From the NCBI RefSeq assembly GCF_000768695.1, contig NZ_AVPL01000020.1:1-57789 (forward strand): DNA of 57,789 nucleotides, given 5' to 3'. Shown here one piece after another: positions 31,324 through 40,231 of this stretch. The translations under genes and the position numbers were made by a program. The notes below the pieces were generated by a model that was not told where the DNA came from, made no database searches, and worked only from the letters and a program-made list of their open reading frames with translations. The stretch comes from Knoellia aerolata DSM 18566. GTDB lineage: Bacteria; Actinomycetota; Actinomycetes; Actinomycetales; Dermatophilaceae. The number at the start of each line of letters is the position of its first letter. The stretch's first letter is position 1.

Positions 31324-33885
31324 ATGCGCTGGCCGTGGAACCGTCGCCAGCCTGCCGGGGCGCCCGCGCAGGCAGTCGCGACTGCGTCGCAGCAGTCGGT
31401 GCTGGACCGCCCCACCGCGGCCTGGGCGGCACTGCCCGCACTCCAGCGCACGCTGCCCACACCGGCCCTCACGACGAACCCGGTCGAGTTCGCCACCGGC
31501 CTGGCCTCTTGGCGCAGCGCCGCCCTGACAGGCGCGCTCACGCGACAGGTGGACCCGGTCATCCCGCGGGTCGGCCCGGACCCGGACGCCTGGGGACTCG
31601 GTGGACCGACACCGGGAGCAGGCGCGACGGCGATGCCGGTGGCGGCAGGGCGGGTCCCCCCGCACCAACCACAGGTACAGCGCCGCTCCACCGAACCGTC
31701 GAGCACCTTCCCGACGACCTCGTATGCCGCAGTCCCCGCCTCCCAGCCCGCCGCGGGCTCGCCGGGGCTGACGTCCGCGCCGGACGACGGCCTCCCGCTC
31801 GTGCAGCTGACGGCCGAGTCGTTGCCGCTCGATGTCGCGCTGCCGGACGAGACCGAGCCGGTCCCCGAACCAGCGGCTCCCGAGGCCGGGGATGCTTCGC
31901 CCGTCCCGTCCGCCCCCGTCGACTCCTCCCCCGACGACACTCCGCCGTCGGTGGACGAACCTCCGCCGTCGGCGGACGCACCTCCACCGACGGTGTCCTC
32001 GCCGCTCGGGACGGCACCGGGGACGACCTCCCCCGACACCGCGGTGCAGGCACCGTCACTGCCGCGGCACTCCGTGGGGTCGGCCGAGCCGGCGCCACCG
32101 AGGCAGCCCAACGGGGGCGTTCCCGAGCGACCGTGGCCGGCCCTGCCGTCACCGACGGTGCAGCGAGCTGCGTTCTCGGTGGCACGCCAGTCGCCCGAGC
32201 CCACCCGGGAACCGTCGGGCCCGGGCCACGGCACCGACGGCCCGGGGAGCGTCGCCCCAGCACCGACGACGGGTCCGGAGCCCGCCGCCTCCGCATCGAC
32301 GGCGGGTCCGGAGCCTGCCGCCTCGCGGGTAGCCGACGGGACTCCCGACGACGGGACCTTGGAGGTGCAGCGGTCCACGACGGCCGTGACTCCCACGTCC
32401 CACGACGACCTGTCCGGGGGCCGGGCGTGGGGCCCGGACCACCGGGCGGGGGAAGGGACCGCCCCTGCGTGGCTCGTCGAGCCGACCACCCGACCGGACC
32501 TCCACCCGACCCAGGAGCCGACGAAGCTCCCGACGCCGCTTCCGGTGCAGCGGGCCGTCGACCCGGTCGAGGTTCCTGTTGAGCCGGAGCAGTCCCCACC
32601 GTCGCCGTCGGGTGGGGAGGACGGCGCCGACCGGCCGGAGCCACCGCAGGACGTCGACGTCGGGACACCTGCCTCGGAGGCCGAGGTGCCTGCACCGGTG
32701 GCCGGCCCGGGCGCCCCGGCTCCGCGTCGGCCGCGGCTGGGACTCGGCGAGCCCCTGCCGTCGATGCCGGATCCCGGGCCGCCAGCGCCCCCCTCGCCCG
32801 GATCGGACGAGGCCGCAGGGACTGGCGCGGTGGTGCCTGACCCCGCGCTGCCGAGACCAGGTCACCAGCCGCTGAGCCTCCCCGTTGCCCAACGCACCGA
32901 GACCACGTCGGATGCCATGCCGGCGCCGCCGGACGAGAGTCACCGCGCGCCCATCGCCGGCCAATGGTCGGCGCCCTCACTCGCCGATGAGGCGCCACCC
33001 GTCACGCCCGACGTGACGGGCCGGGACCGCGACGACCCTGCCCCGTCCTCGGCGTGGGACGACCCAGTCACGGGCGGCTCGGCGTGGGACGACCCAGTCA
33101 CGGGCGGCTCGGCGTGGGCCGCCCCGGCCTTCGGAAGTGGAACTGCGGCGGTGGTCCCGAGCGAACCCTCGGGCAGCGCCCCCGTGTCGGATTCACCCGT
33201 CGTTCGGCTCCCCGACCTCCGGGCCGTTCCGCTCACCGACCAGCGGGTCGTGCCGCTCCAGGGCCTGTTCGACCAGCCCTCGTCGAACGACTCACGCGCT
33301 GTGGGGACAGCCGCGACCGGGCTCCCGCGGACCTCGACCCCTCTTGCCGCCCGCACAGGCCGACAACCGTCGGCCTCCATCACGGCCCAGCGGGCAGCCG
33401 GCGCCGACGGTGTCTGGCTGAGCTCGCCGCAGAGGGCGAGACACGACGCCGCCCCCAGGTCGCTCGAGACCGTGCAGGCCCTGCGCATCGGCAGCCACCG
33501 AGCCAGCCCGTGGCCGCCGACCACCCAGCCGCAGGTTCCCGGCCCGGCGCCGGCCATCGGGATGCCGCTCGGGAGACCGAGCCCAGCGGCATACGACCGG
33601 GTACTGGTGCGCGACCCGGCCGAGGCGCCCTCGACAGCGGTGGGCGCTGGCAGTCCTCAACCGGATCCGGATCCAGCCGAGGTGCAGGTCGGCGCGGCGC
33701 CGAGCCCATCGAGCACCGCACCCTCCGCTCAGGCAGACGCGCCCGGCGGAGGCGCGGCGACGGCGGGCTCGGCCAGCGAGGTGGACGAGCTGGCGCGCAA
33801 GCTCTACGACCCGCTCATGCTCCGGCTCCGTGCGGAGCTGCTCGTCGAGCGGGAGCGGCGCGGGCTACGGACCGACGCATGGTGA
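31324..33885 (+). CDS. Long disordered Pro/Ser-rich eCIS protein
   Basis: 853 aa, nearly all low-complexity Pro, Ala, Ser, Asp, Glu. Only the ends look ordered: MRWPWNRRQ plus ALPALQRTLPTPAL at the start, and EVDELARKLYDPLMLRLRAE, then LLVERERRG, at the end. The C-terminal segment is what I recognise from actinobacterial eCIS clusters and is probably the docking part. Short VQR/AQR triplets recur (PQVQRRS, PTVQRAAF, LEVQRST, LPVQRAV, ITAQRAAG), echoing the DUF4157 tail. In-frame tandem repeats include two copies of SAWDDPVTGG. It is much longer than needed for a structural subunit; a flexible tether or length-setting role is speculation. Confidence 0.72.
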   Translation: MRWPWNRRQPAGAPAQAVATASQQSVLDRPTAAWAALPALQRTLPTPALTTNPVEFATGLASWRSAALTGALTRQVDPVIPRVGPDPDAWGLGGPTPGAGATAMPVAAGRVPPHQPQVQRRSTEPSSTFPTTSYAAVPASQPAAGSPGLTSAPDDGLPLVQLTAESLPLDVALPDETEPVPEPAAPEAGDASPVPSAPVDSSPDDTPPSVDEPPPSADAPPPTVSSPLGTAPGTTSPDTAVQAPSLPRHSVGSAEPAPPRQPNGGVPERPWPALPSPTVQRAAFSVARQSPEPTREPSGPGHGTDGPGSVAPAPTTGPEPAASASTAGPEPAASRVADGTPDDGTLEVQRSTTAVTPTSHDDLSGGRAWGPDHRAGEGTAPAWLVEPTTRPDLHPTQEPTKLPTPLPVQRAVDPVEVPVEPEQSPPSPSGGEDGADRPEPPQDVDVGTPASEAEVPAPVAGPGAPAPRRPRLGLGEPLPSMPDPGPPAPPSPGSDEAAGTGAVVPDPALPRPGHQPLSLPVAQRTETTSDAMPAPPDESHRAPIAGQWSAPSLADEAPPVTPDVTGRDRDDPAPSSAWDDPVTGGSAWDDPVTGGSAWAAPAFGSGTAAVVPSEPSGSAPVSDSPVVRLPDLRAVPLTDQRVVPLQGLFDQPSSNDSRAVGTAATGLPRTSTPLAARTGRQPSASITAQRAAGADGVWLSSPQRARHDAAPRSLETVQALRIGSHRASPWPPTTQPQVPGPAPAIGMPLGRPSPAAYDRVLVRDPAEAPSTAVGAGSPQPDPDPAEVQVGAAPSPSSTAPSAQADAPGGGAATAGSASEVDELARKLYDPLMLRLRAELLVERERRGLRTDAW
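33049..33119. repeat. 30-bp in-frame tandem repeat
   Basis: Two identical 30-bp units (33049-33078 and 33079-33108) and a partial third (to 33119) encode SAWDDPVTGG twice and then SAW. The identity at DNA level points to recent slippage or unequal crossing-over inside the disordered gene. Confidence 0.9.
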
Positions 33886-33897
33886 CAGGAGGATGAC

Positions 33898-34368
33898 ATG
33901 AGCGTGCTGCAGGACGTCGACACCGCACTGTCGGTGGCCTTCGTCGTCAAGCTCGACGACCAGAGCCTGGGTGCCTTCACCAGCTGCGAAGGGCTGGGCT
34001 GCGAGGTCGTGCTCGAGTCCCGCGAGGAGGGCGGCAACAACGGGTTCGTCTGGCAGCTGCCCACCAAGCTGAAGTACCCGAACATCAAGCTGTCGCGACC
34101 CCTCGGCCGCGAGACGGAGACCATCGCGAAGTGGTTCGCGAGCATGGCGACCGGCTACACGCGGGGCGCGACCGGCACCATCGAGGCGATGACTGCTGGG
34201 GGCCGGGTCATCGCGACCTGGGGGCTCATCGACGTGGTCCCGGTCCGGTGGACGGGGCCGAGCATGTCCGCCGACTCCCCGAAGGTCCTCACCGAGACGG
34301 TGGAGATCGCACACCACGGCTTCCTCGTCGCCGCCCCGGCGGCGGGGCCTCGCCCCGGGACGAACTGA
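33898..34368 (+). CDS. Second tube/adaptor protein (gp19-like, Pvc5-type)
   Basis: 156 aa. Starts ALSVAFVVKLDDQSLGAFTS, continues with a CEGLGCEVV strand and a GGNNGFVWQLPTKLKYPNI segment, then LSRPLGRETETIAKWF, the typical tail-tube-like module of eCIS tube-initiator proteins. This type probably joins the inner tube to the spike or baseplate hub. AGGAGG lies just upstream of the ATG; an ATG five bases earlier reads straight into a stop. It is the first gene of the baseplate group and 6 bp from the LysM gene. Confidence 0.9.
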   Translation: MSVLQDVDTALSVAFVVKLDDQSLGAFTSCEGLGCEVVLESREEGGNNGFVWQLPTKLKYPNIKLSRPLGRETETIAKWFASMATGYTRGATGTIEAMTAGGRVIATWGLIDVVPVRWTGPSMSADSPKVLTETVEIAHHGFLVAAPAAGPRPGTN

Positions 34369-34374
34369 GCAGCC

Positions 34375-35139
34375 ATGCCGACCCCAGTCGCGTTCTCCGC
34401 CACCGGTTCCGGGAAGACCGGCAACACTGCGACGGGTGGTCGCCCGAAGCTCGAGCACGCCTACCTGCAGCTGCACGAGCCGTCGCCGGACGGGTCCCTC
34501 TCCAAGCCGGGCGCGCAGATCGCGAAGATCGAGTTCCAGTTCAACCCCAAGGAGCTCAGCCTGAGCAAGTCGGCCAAGTGGAGCCGCGAGACCGGGAAGG
34601 GCAACAAGAAGAGCGCTCCTCCCCAGTACCAGGGCCCCCAGCCCTCGAAGCTCACCCTCGAGATGTTCTTCGATGCCTCGGACAAGCAGGACGACAGCGT
34701 CGTCAAGCGGGTCGAGCAGCTCTTCGCCTGCTGCGTGCCGACTCCCTCGTCACACACCAAGAAGAAGGGCTCGCCACCGTGGGTCCTCTTCCGATGGGGA
34801 GGGCTCACCGGGTTCCTCGCCTACATCAGCAGCGTCACGGCGAAGTACACCGTCTTCACCTCCGGAGGCATGCCGATCCGGGCGATCTGCACGGTCCAGC
34901 TCGACGAGCTCGCCGGGGAGACGCCGGGGCAGAACCCGACCTCCGGGAGCCTGGTGCCGAGGCGCGTCCACGTTCTCGTCGACGGCGACACCCTCCCCGG
35001 CATCGCCTACCAGGAGTACGGCGATGCCTCGATGTGGCGAGCGGTCGCGCACGCCAACGACATCGACGACCCCCTGCGGCTCGCAGCGGGACGGAGCATC
35101 CTGCTCCCCGCGGGAGAGGAGCTCCCCAGTGCTGGGTGA
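34375..35139 (+). CDS. Baseplate LysM protein (Pvc7/gp53-like)
   Basis: 254 aa. The N-terminal domain has the FQFNPKELSLSKSAKWSRE signature of eCIS CIS-tube proteins and PQPSKLTLEMFFDASD. The last about 50 residues are a LysM-like module (VLVDGDTLPGIAYQEYGDAS, then WRAVAHANDIDDP and LLPA). By analogy with gp53/Pvc7 it clamps tube and baseplate; the LysM module is normally used for particle assembly rather than for cell-wall binding. It overlaps the spike gene by 11 bp. Confidence 0.88.
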   Translation: MPTPVAFSATGSGKTGNTATGGRPKLEHAYLQLHEPSPDGSLSKPGAQIAKIEFQFNPKELSLSKSAKWSRETGKGNKKSAPPQYQGPQPSKLTLEMFFDASDKQDDSVVKRVEQLFACCVPTPSSHTKKKGSPPWVLFRWGGLTGFLAYISSVTAKYTVFTSGGMPIRAICTVQLDELAGETPGQNPTSGSLVPRRVHVLVDGDTLPGIAYQEYGDASMWRAVAHANDIDDPLRLAAGRSILLPAGEELPSAG

Positions 35140-36979
35140 GGAGACGAGCAGCACTCCGGTCGTGCAGATCAACGGCAGACCGCTGACGGCCGAGGTGGCC
35201 GCCAAGCTGACGAGCGCGACGGTGGACGACTCGCTCGGCGTCCCCGACATGCTCGTGCTCCGCTTCCTCGACGACGGTGCGGAGGTGCTGGGTCTGGCCG
35301 GTGTCGAGATCGGCACGCCGGTCACCCTCGCGGTGCAGCAGAGCGGTGACGGCGCCCCGACGAAGCTGTTCTCGGGTGAGGTGACGGCGATGGAGGTGGA
35401 GCTGACGACCGGCGGCACGCGCACGGTCGTCAGGGGCTACGACCTCTCACACCGGCTCTACCGAGGGCGACGGGTGGAGTCGTTCGTCAACCAGAAACCG
35501 GCTGACATCGTCCGGGCCAAGGCCGGGGGCGTCGGCCTCCAGATGGGGTCGGTGGAGGCAGCAGGGGGGGTCCTCGAGCACGTCGCCCAGGCCGGTGTGA
35601 GCGACTGGGCGCTGCTGCAGCGACTGGCGGTCCGGACGGGTGCGGTGCTCGCGGTCAAGGAGGGCAAGCTCGAGTTCCGCAGGGCGACGTCCGCCTCCAC
35701 GGCCCCGGGTGGGGCCAATGCGCGACGGGATCCCCTCGTCCTCGAGAAGGGGGTGAACCTCGTCTCGCTCCGCGCCTGCGTCAGCGCCGCCGACCAGGTC
35801 CCGTCCGTCGAGGTCCGGTCGTGGGACGTCAAGCAGAAGAAGGCGATCATCGGCACCGCGACGGCCGGGACCACGAGCGCCACCGTGGACGGGCTCGACC
35901 CCGGGAAGCTGGCCAAGGTCGTCAAGGCCCCGCCGCTCGTCGAGGCACGGACGACCCAGCCCGACCAGCAAGGCTGCACGACCATGGCCACAGCGATCGC
36001 GGACCGGATCGGCGGCACGCACGCAGAGCTCGAGGGCATGGCTCGCGGGAACCCCAAGCTCCGCGCGGGCGCGGCCGTGTCCCTGGCCGGAGTCGGCAAG
36101 CCGTTCAACGGCAGCTACACCCTCACGTCGACCCGCCACGAGTTCGGAGCGGACCGCGGCTACCTCACCGCCTTCACCGTGAGCAACACCTCCGACCGGA
36201 CGGCATACGGACTGGCCACGGCAGGGGGCTCCGAGGCCCGGTCAGGGCGTATGCACGGGGTCGCCGTCGGCGTCGTCAGCGACGTCAAGGACAAGGAGCG
36301 GCTCGGCCGGGTCCGCGTCACCTTTCCGGCCCTCTCCGACAACTTCGTCAGCACATGGGCGCGGACCCTCCAGCCCGGCGCCGGCAAGGGGAGGGGCTGG
36401 GTGATCCTGCCCGAGGTCGGCGACGAGGTGCTCGTGGCCTTCGGCCTCGGCGACTTCGAGGAGCCGTACGTGCTCGGCGGCCTCTACAACGGCAAGGACC
36501 TCCCCACGGTGCCCATGGACAAGCACGTCGACGGCGGCACCGGCAGCATCGTCCGGCGGGCCTTCGTGTCCCGCACCGGGATGCTCCTCGAGCTGCTCGA
36601 AGAGCCCGGCAAGGAGAGCATCACCCTGTCCACCCACGACGGCAAGCAGCGCGTCACCCTGGTGCAGAAGGCCGACGCGGCGATCGAGATCGTCAGCGAA
36701 GGACCGGTCACCGTCACCGCCAAGAAGGACGTCAAGGTCGCCACCTCCGGCGGCAACATCGCCCTCGAGTCCAGCTCCGGTGACATCACCCTCAAGGGCA
36801 TGAACGTCACGATCGACGCGAAGACCGACTGCGCCATCAAGGGCGTCAACGTCAAGCTGACGGCGCAGGCGGCGGGCGAGCTCACCGGCGCCACCGTCAA
36901 GGTCGCGGGGCAGGGGACGGCCGAGCTCTCGGCGAGCGGCTCGACGACGGTCAGGGGCGCGCTCGTGAAGATCAACTAG
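35129..36979 (+). CDS. VgrG-like spike/hub protein (Pvc8 family)
   Basis: 616 aa from a GTG at 35129, which has GGAGAGGA in front of it and lies inside the end of the LysM gene. Residues 1-380 match the gp27-like hub (phage late-control D) domain. An OB domain follows (GVVSDVKDKERLGRVRVTFP, then GWVILPEVGDEVLVAFGLGD, EEPYVLGGLYNG). The C-terminus is a repetitive beta-prism (VTVTAKKDVKVATSGGNI, ITLKGMNVTIDAKTD, TVKVAGQGTAELSASG) forming the needle. No extra effector domain is fused. It makes the trimeric spike under the PAAR tip. Confidence 0.95.
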   Translation: MLGEETSSTPVVQINGRPLTAEVAAKLTSATVDDSLGVPDMLVLRFLDDGAEVLGLAGVEIGTPVTLAVQQSGDGAPTKLFSGEVTAMEVELTTGGTRTVVRGYDLSHRLYRGRRVESFVNQKPADIVRAKAGGVGLQMGSVEAAGGVLEHVAQAGVSDWALLQRLAVRTGAVLAVKEGKLEFRRATSASTAPGGANARRDPLVLEKGVNLVSLRACVSAADQVPSVEVRSWDVKQKKAIIGTATAGTTSATVDGLDPGKLAKVVKAPPLVEARTTQPDQQGCTTMATAIADRIGGTHAELEGMARGNPKLRAGAAVSLAGVGKPFNGSYTLTSTRHEFGADRGYLTAFTVSNTSDRTAYGLATAGGSEARSGRMHGVAVGVVSDVKDKERLGRVRVTFPALSDNFVSTWARTLQPGAGKGRGWVILPEVGDEVLVAFGLGDFEEPYVLGGLYNGKDLPTVPMDKHVDGGTGSIVRRAFVSRTGMLLELLEEPGKESITLSTHDGKQRVTLVQKADAAIEIVSEGPVTVTAKKDVKVATSGGNIALESSSGDITLKGMNVTIDAKTDCAIKGVNVKLTAQAAGELTGATVKVAGQGTAELSASGSTTVRGALVKIN

Positions 36980-37055
36980 CGGCCGACGGGCGGGATCGCC
37001 CCGGCCGATCACCAGACGGACCACCATCCGGACGAACACCATGGAGGACGGACAG

Positions 37056-37337
37056 ATGCTCCCGGCAGCGCGGGTCACCGACCAGACGGCCCATCCCGGC
37101 GTGGTCACCGGTCCCGGCGTGCCCACCGTGCTCGTCGGCAGCCTGCCCGCAGCCGTCGTCGGGGACCTGCACACCTGTGCGTTCCCCCCGCCGGCGGTTC
37201 ACCCGCCCACTCCGTTCCCCAAGGGCTCGGCGACGGTGCTCATCGGCGGTCGACCAGCGCTGCGCGTCGGCGACCTGGCCGGGTGCGGAGCCCCGATCCT
37301 GCCGCCGGGTTGCCCGACCGTCCTGATCGGGGGCTGA
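37056..37337 (+). CDS. PAAR-repeat spike tip protein
   Basis: 93 aa. PAARVTDQTAHPG, GVPTVLVGSLPAAVVGD, HTCAFP and a second VLIGGRPALRVGDLAGCGAP give the PAAR fold, with His and Cys positions for one metal ion at the tip. I chose the ATG at 37056 because GGAGG at 37043-37047 is well placed for it; the ATG at 37041 would bury that sequence in the coding region. It stands right after the VgrG-like gene, as expected for the protein that sharpens the spike. Confidence 0.93.
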   Translation: MLPAARVTDQTAHPGVVTGPGVPTVLVGSLPAAVVGDLHTCAFPPPAVHPPTPFPKGSATVLIGGRPALRVGDLAGCGAPILPPGCPTVLIGG

Positions 37338-37338
37338 C

Positions 37339-37749
37339 GTGGCCGAGGAGTTCGTGGGCCAGGGCTGGGCCTTCCCCCTGCGCGCCGACGCGACCGGGGG
37401 GATCGCTCTGGCCTCGGGGGTCCGCGAGATCGAGGAGAGCATCCGGCTCATCCTCGCAACGGCCCCCGGTGAGCGTCCGATGCGGCCCGAGTTCGGCTGC
37501 GCCGTCCACGACTACGTCTTCGCACCTGCCGACGCGAGCACAGCCGGGGACATCGCGTATGCCGTGCGCGTCGCCCTCGAGCGGTGGGAGCCGCGCATCG
37601 ACCTCGAGGCGGTCGACGTCCGCTTCGACGAGGTCGACCAGGGCACCCTCCACATCGACATCCGCTACGCGCTGCTCGGCACGAACGACCCGCGCAACCT
37701 CGTCTTCCCGTTCTACGTCATCCCGCCGACCGAACGGAGTGGCTCCTGA
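37339..37749 (+). CDS. Baseplate wedge protein gp25-like (Pvc9 family)
   Basis: 136 aa, GTG start one base after the PAAR stop. GWAFPLRADATGGIALASGV, IEESIRLILATAPGERPMRP and EFGCAVHDYVFAP are the gp25/lysozyme-like wedge signature, including the conserved E-P-R-type core (GERPMRPEFG). It nucleates sheath assembly on the baseplate. The stop overlaps the next start (TGATG), so it is coupled to the baseplate J gene. Confidence 0.93.
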   Translation: MAEEFVGQGWAFPLRADATGGIALASGVREIEESIRLILATAPGERPMRPEFGCAVHDYVFAPADASTAGDIAYAVRVALERWEPRIDLEAVDVRFDEVDQGTLHIDIRYALLGTNDPRNLVFPFYVIPPTERSGS

Positions 37750-39689
37750 TGTCGATCCCGCTGCCGAACCTCGACGACCGCCGGTTCCAGGAGCTGGTCG
37801 ACGACGCGAAGAGGATGGTCCAGCAACGATGCCCCGAGTGGACCGACCACAACGTGTCCGACCCCGGTGTCACCCTCATCGAGACCTTCGCGTACATCAC
37901 CGACACCCTCCTCTACCGGCTCAACCGGGTCCCGGACAAGCTCTACCTGGCCTTCCTCGAGCTCATCGGGGTGCGCCCGCATCCGCCCACCGCGGCGAGC
38001 GTCGACGTGACCTTCTGGCTCTCTGCGGCGCAGGCCGACGACGTCGTCGTGCGCGCCGGCACGCAGGTGAGCACCGTGCGGACCGAGCACGACGACGCGA
38101 CGGTCTTCGAGACCTCTCGGGACCTGGTCATCCCCGTGCGGTCGATGGCTGCCGTGGCAACCCAGTCGCGGGACGAGGAGGTCGTGCCGCGGGCGGTCGA
38201 GCTGCGTGAGGCGACGGGGTTCGCCGCGTTCTCCACGACGCCGCGACCGGGCGACGCCCTCCTCGTCGGGCTCAACGAGGCCGCGCCGGGCTGCGCCGTG
38301 TCCGTGCACCTCGACTGCGAGGTGCGGGGGGTGGGTGTCAACCCCGACCATGCGCCACTGCGCTGGGAGGCATGGACGGGCACGTCGTGGCGGGTGTGCG
38401 ACACCGAACGTGACGGCACCGGCGGCCTGAACCGCCCCGGCTCCGTGATCGTCCACGTCCCCGCGGGACACGTGACGTCGGTGGTGGGTGGCGTCCGCGC
38501 CGGCTGGCTGCGCTCCGTCGTCACCGAGCCGGAGCTGGACTACCCGCCGTACGTCAGCCCACCCCTCGTGCGATCGGTCGAGGTCCAGACCGTCGGCGCG
38601 ACCGTCCCGGCCGTCCACGCCGAGGAGGTCGTCGACGAGGTCGTCGGCCTCTCGGAGGGCATCCCCGGGCAGCGCTTTCCCCTGGTACGGGCGCCGGTCG
38701 TCGACGACGGTCAGCCCCTTCGTCTCGAGGTGGCGGCCGGACCCGGGTGGCAGACGTGGGAGGAGGTGGCGACCTTCGCCGACCACGGAACGGACGACCT
38801 CGTGTTCCGGGTCGACCGCGCCGCCGCCATCATCGAGCTGGCCCCGGCGGTCCGGGAGCCGGACGGGACCCTCACCCGATACGGAGCGGTGCCACCCAAG
38901 GGCGCACCGCTGAGGGTGCCGGTCTACCGCTCCGGAGGCGGCCCGCGCGGCAACGTCGCCGCCCGGGCGGTGTCGATCCTGCGAACCTCTGTCCCGCTCA
39001 TCGAGCGGGTCGAGAACCGCCGGCCGGCAAGCGGGGGGACGGCGGGCGAGACCCTCGAGGAGCTGCGGGTACGTGGTCCGCTCGACCTGCGGACCAGAGA
39101 CCGCGCCGTCACCGCACTCGATGTCGAGATGCTCGCCCGGCGCGCGGCCCCCTCGATCGCGCGGGTCCGCTGTGTGGCGGAGGGCGACCTCGGGGCCCGG
39201 CTCCTCGTCGTGCCGAGGGCCCCGATCGAGGCGGACGGGCGGCTCTCCTTCGAGTCACTCGTGCCTGCCGAGCCGGTGCTCGAGGCGATCGCCGGCTACC
39301 TGGACGAACGGCGCGTCGTCGGGACCCGGCTGGTCATCGAGCCGCCCAGCTACCAGGGCGTCACCGTCGTGGCGCGGATCCTCGCTCGGATCCGCCAGGA
39401 CCCTGACCGGCTGCGCGCCGCGGCGCTCGCCGCCCTCTACCACCACTTCAACCCACTGACCGGGGGGCCGGACGGCGACGGGTGGCCGTTCGGGCGACCT
39501 GTGCACGCGGGTGAGGTCTACGCCGTGCTGCAGGGCCTCCCCGGCACCGAGCTCGTCGAGGACGTCAAGCTGTTCGCCGCCGATCCCACGACCGCCGAGC
39601 GCGGCGACCCCACGGACCGGATCCTCATCGACCCCCACGCCCTGATCTTCTCCTTCGGGCACCAGGTCCGGGTCACGAAGGGGGGATGA
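37749..39689 (+). CDS. Baseplate J-like protein (Pvc11/12 family)
   Basis: 646 aa. NVSDPGVTLIETFAYITDTL and LYRLNRVPDKLYLAFLELIG near the N-terminus are the baseplate-J/gp6-like signature. The middle has LREATGFAAF and beta-rich segments, and the C-terminal third (DLRTRDRAVTALDVEMLARR, IEPPSYQGVTVVARI, DGDGWPFGRPVHAGEVYAVL) matches the arm domain. It forms the hexameric baseplate ring and transmits the trigger to the sheath. Only one J-type protein is present. It overlaps the tail protein I gene by 4 bp. Confidence 0.93.
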   Translation: MSIPLPNLDDRRFQELVDDAKRMVQQRCPEWTDHNVSDPGVTLIETFAYITDTLLYRLNRVPDKLYLAFLELIGVRPHPPTAASVDVTFWLSAAQADDVVVRAGTQVSTVRTEHDDATVFETSRDLVIPVRSMAAVATQSRDEEVVPRAVELREATGFAAFSTTPRPGDALLVGLNEAAPGCAVSVHLDCEVRGVGVNPDHAPLRWEAWTGTSWRVCDTERDGTGGLNRPGSVIVHVPAGHVTSVVGGVRAGWLRSVVTEPELDYPPYVSPPLVRSVEVQTVGATVPAVHAEEVVDEVVGLSEGIPGQRFPLVRAPVVDDGQPLRLEVAAGPGWQTWEEVATFADHGTDDLVFRVDRAAAIIELAPAVREPDGTLTRYGAVPPKGAPLRVPVYRSGGGPRGNVAARAVSILRTSVPLIERVENRRPASGGTAGETLEELRVRGPLDLRTRDRAVTALDVEMLARRAAPSIARVRCVAEGDLGARLLVVPRAPIEADGRLSFESLVPAEPVLEAIAGYLDERRVVGTRLVIEPPSYQGVTVVARILARIRQDPDRLRAAALAALYHHFNPLTGGPDGDGWPFGRPVHAGEVYAVLQGLPGTELVEDVKLFAADPTTAERGDPTDRILIDPHALIFSFGHQVRVTKGG

Positions 39690-40231
39690 CGGTGCGCGGC
39701 ATGGTTCCGGGGCTCGAGACCCCCCACCCGGTCCTCCACCTCCTCCCGGGGGTCTTCCATGACGGCGACTTCACGGCGCGCTTCGTGTCGGCCTTCGACG
39801 ACGCGCTGGCTCCCGTGTTCGCCACCCTCGACAACCTGACCGCCTACGTCGACCCGGAGACGGCGCCGACCGACCTGCTCGCGTTCGTCGGCGCCTGGGT
39901 GGGCGCCAGCCGTGAGGCGAGCACCGACCTGTCGACCCAGCGGGTCGCCGTCCGGGAAGCGGTCGAGGCCCACCGGCGGCGGGGAACCCCGGCAGGGCTG
40001 CGCCAGGTCCTGCGGCACCTGACCGGCGGAGAGGTCGAGGTGGCCGACTCCGGCGGCACCAGCTGGTCCCTCACGCCCGGCAGCGACCCGCCTGGAACCT
40101 TCCCTGCCCACGTCCGGATCCGCATTGCACTGGACGACCCCGAGTCGGTCGACCTCGCCGTCCTCCGGTCGGTGGTCACCGACGCGACGCCTCCCCACGT
40201 GACCCACGAGATCGAGGTGATGGGCCGATGA
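39686..40231 (+). CDS. Phage tail protein I-like baseplate protein
   Basis: 181 aa. LHLLPGVFHDGDFTARFVSA, DNLTAYVDPETAPTDLLAFV, GAWVGAS and EAVEAHRRRGTPAGLRQVL identify the tail-protein-I (P2 gpI-like) family, which joins baseplate J subunits. No tail-fibre gene follows, as it would in P2-like phages. ATGA overlaps on both sides show tight coupling with the J protein and the membrane-anchored protein downstream. Confidence 0.9.
   Translation: MTVRGMVPGLETPHPVLHLLPGVFHDGDFTARFVSAFDDALAPVFATLDNLTAYVDPETAPTDLLAFVGAWVGASREASTDLSTQRVAVREAVEAHRRRGTPAGLRQVLRHLTGGEVEVADSGGTSWSLTPGSDPPGTFPAHVRIRIALDDPESVDLAVLRSVVTDATPPHVTHEIEVMGR

Noticed and set aside
31269-32489. 406-codon minus-strand frame opposite the disordered eCIS gene
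   Set aside because: Low complexity on both strands makes either frame open. The plus frame has a start with operon spacing and conserved ends; the minus frame has neither.
33049-33119. CRISPR-like repeats
   Set aside because: The 30-bp units are directly adjacent without spacers and are whole codons in frame, so this is a coding tandem repeat. No cas gene is present.
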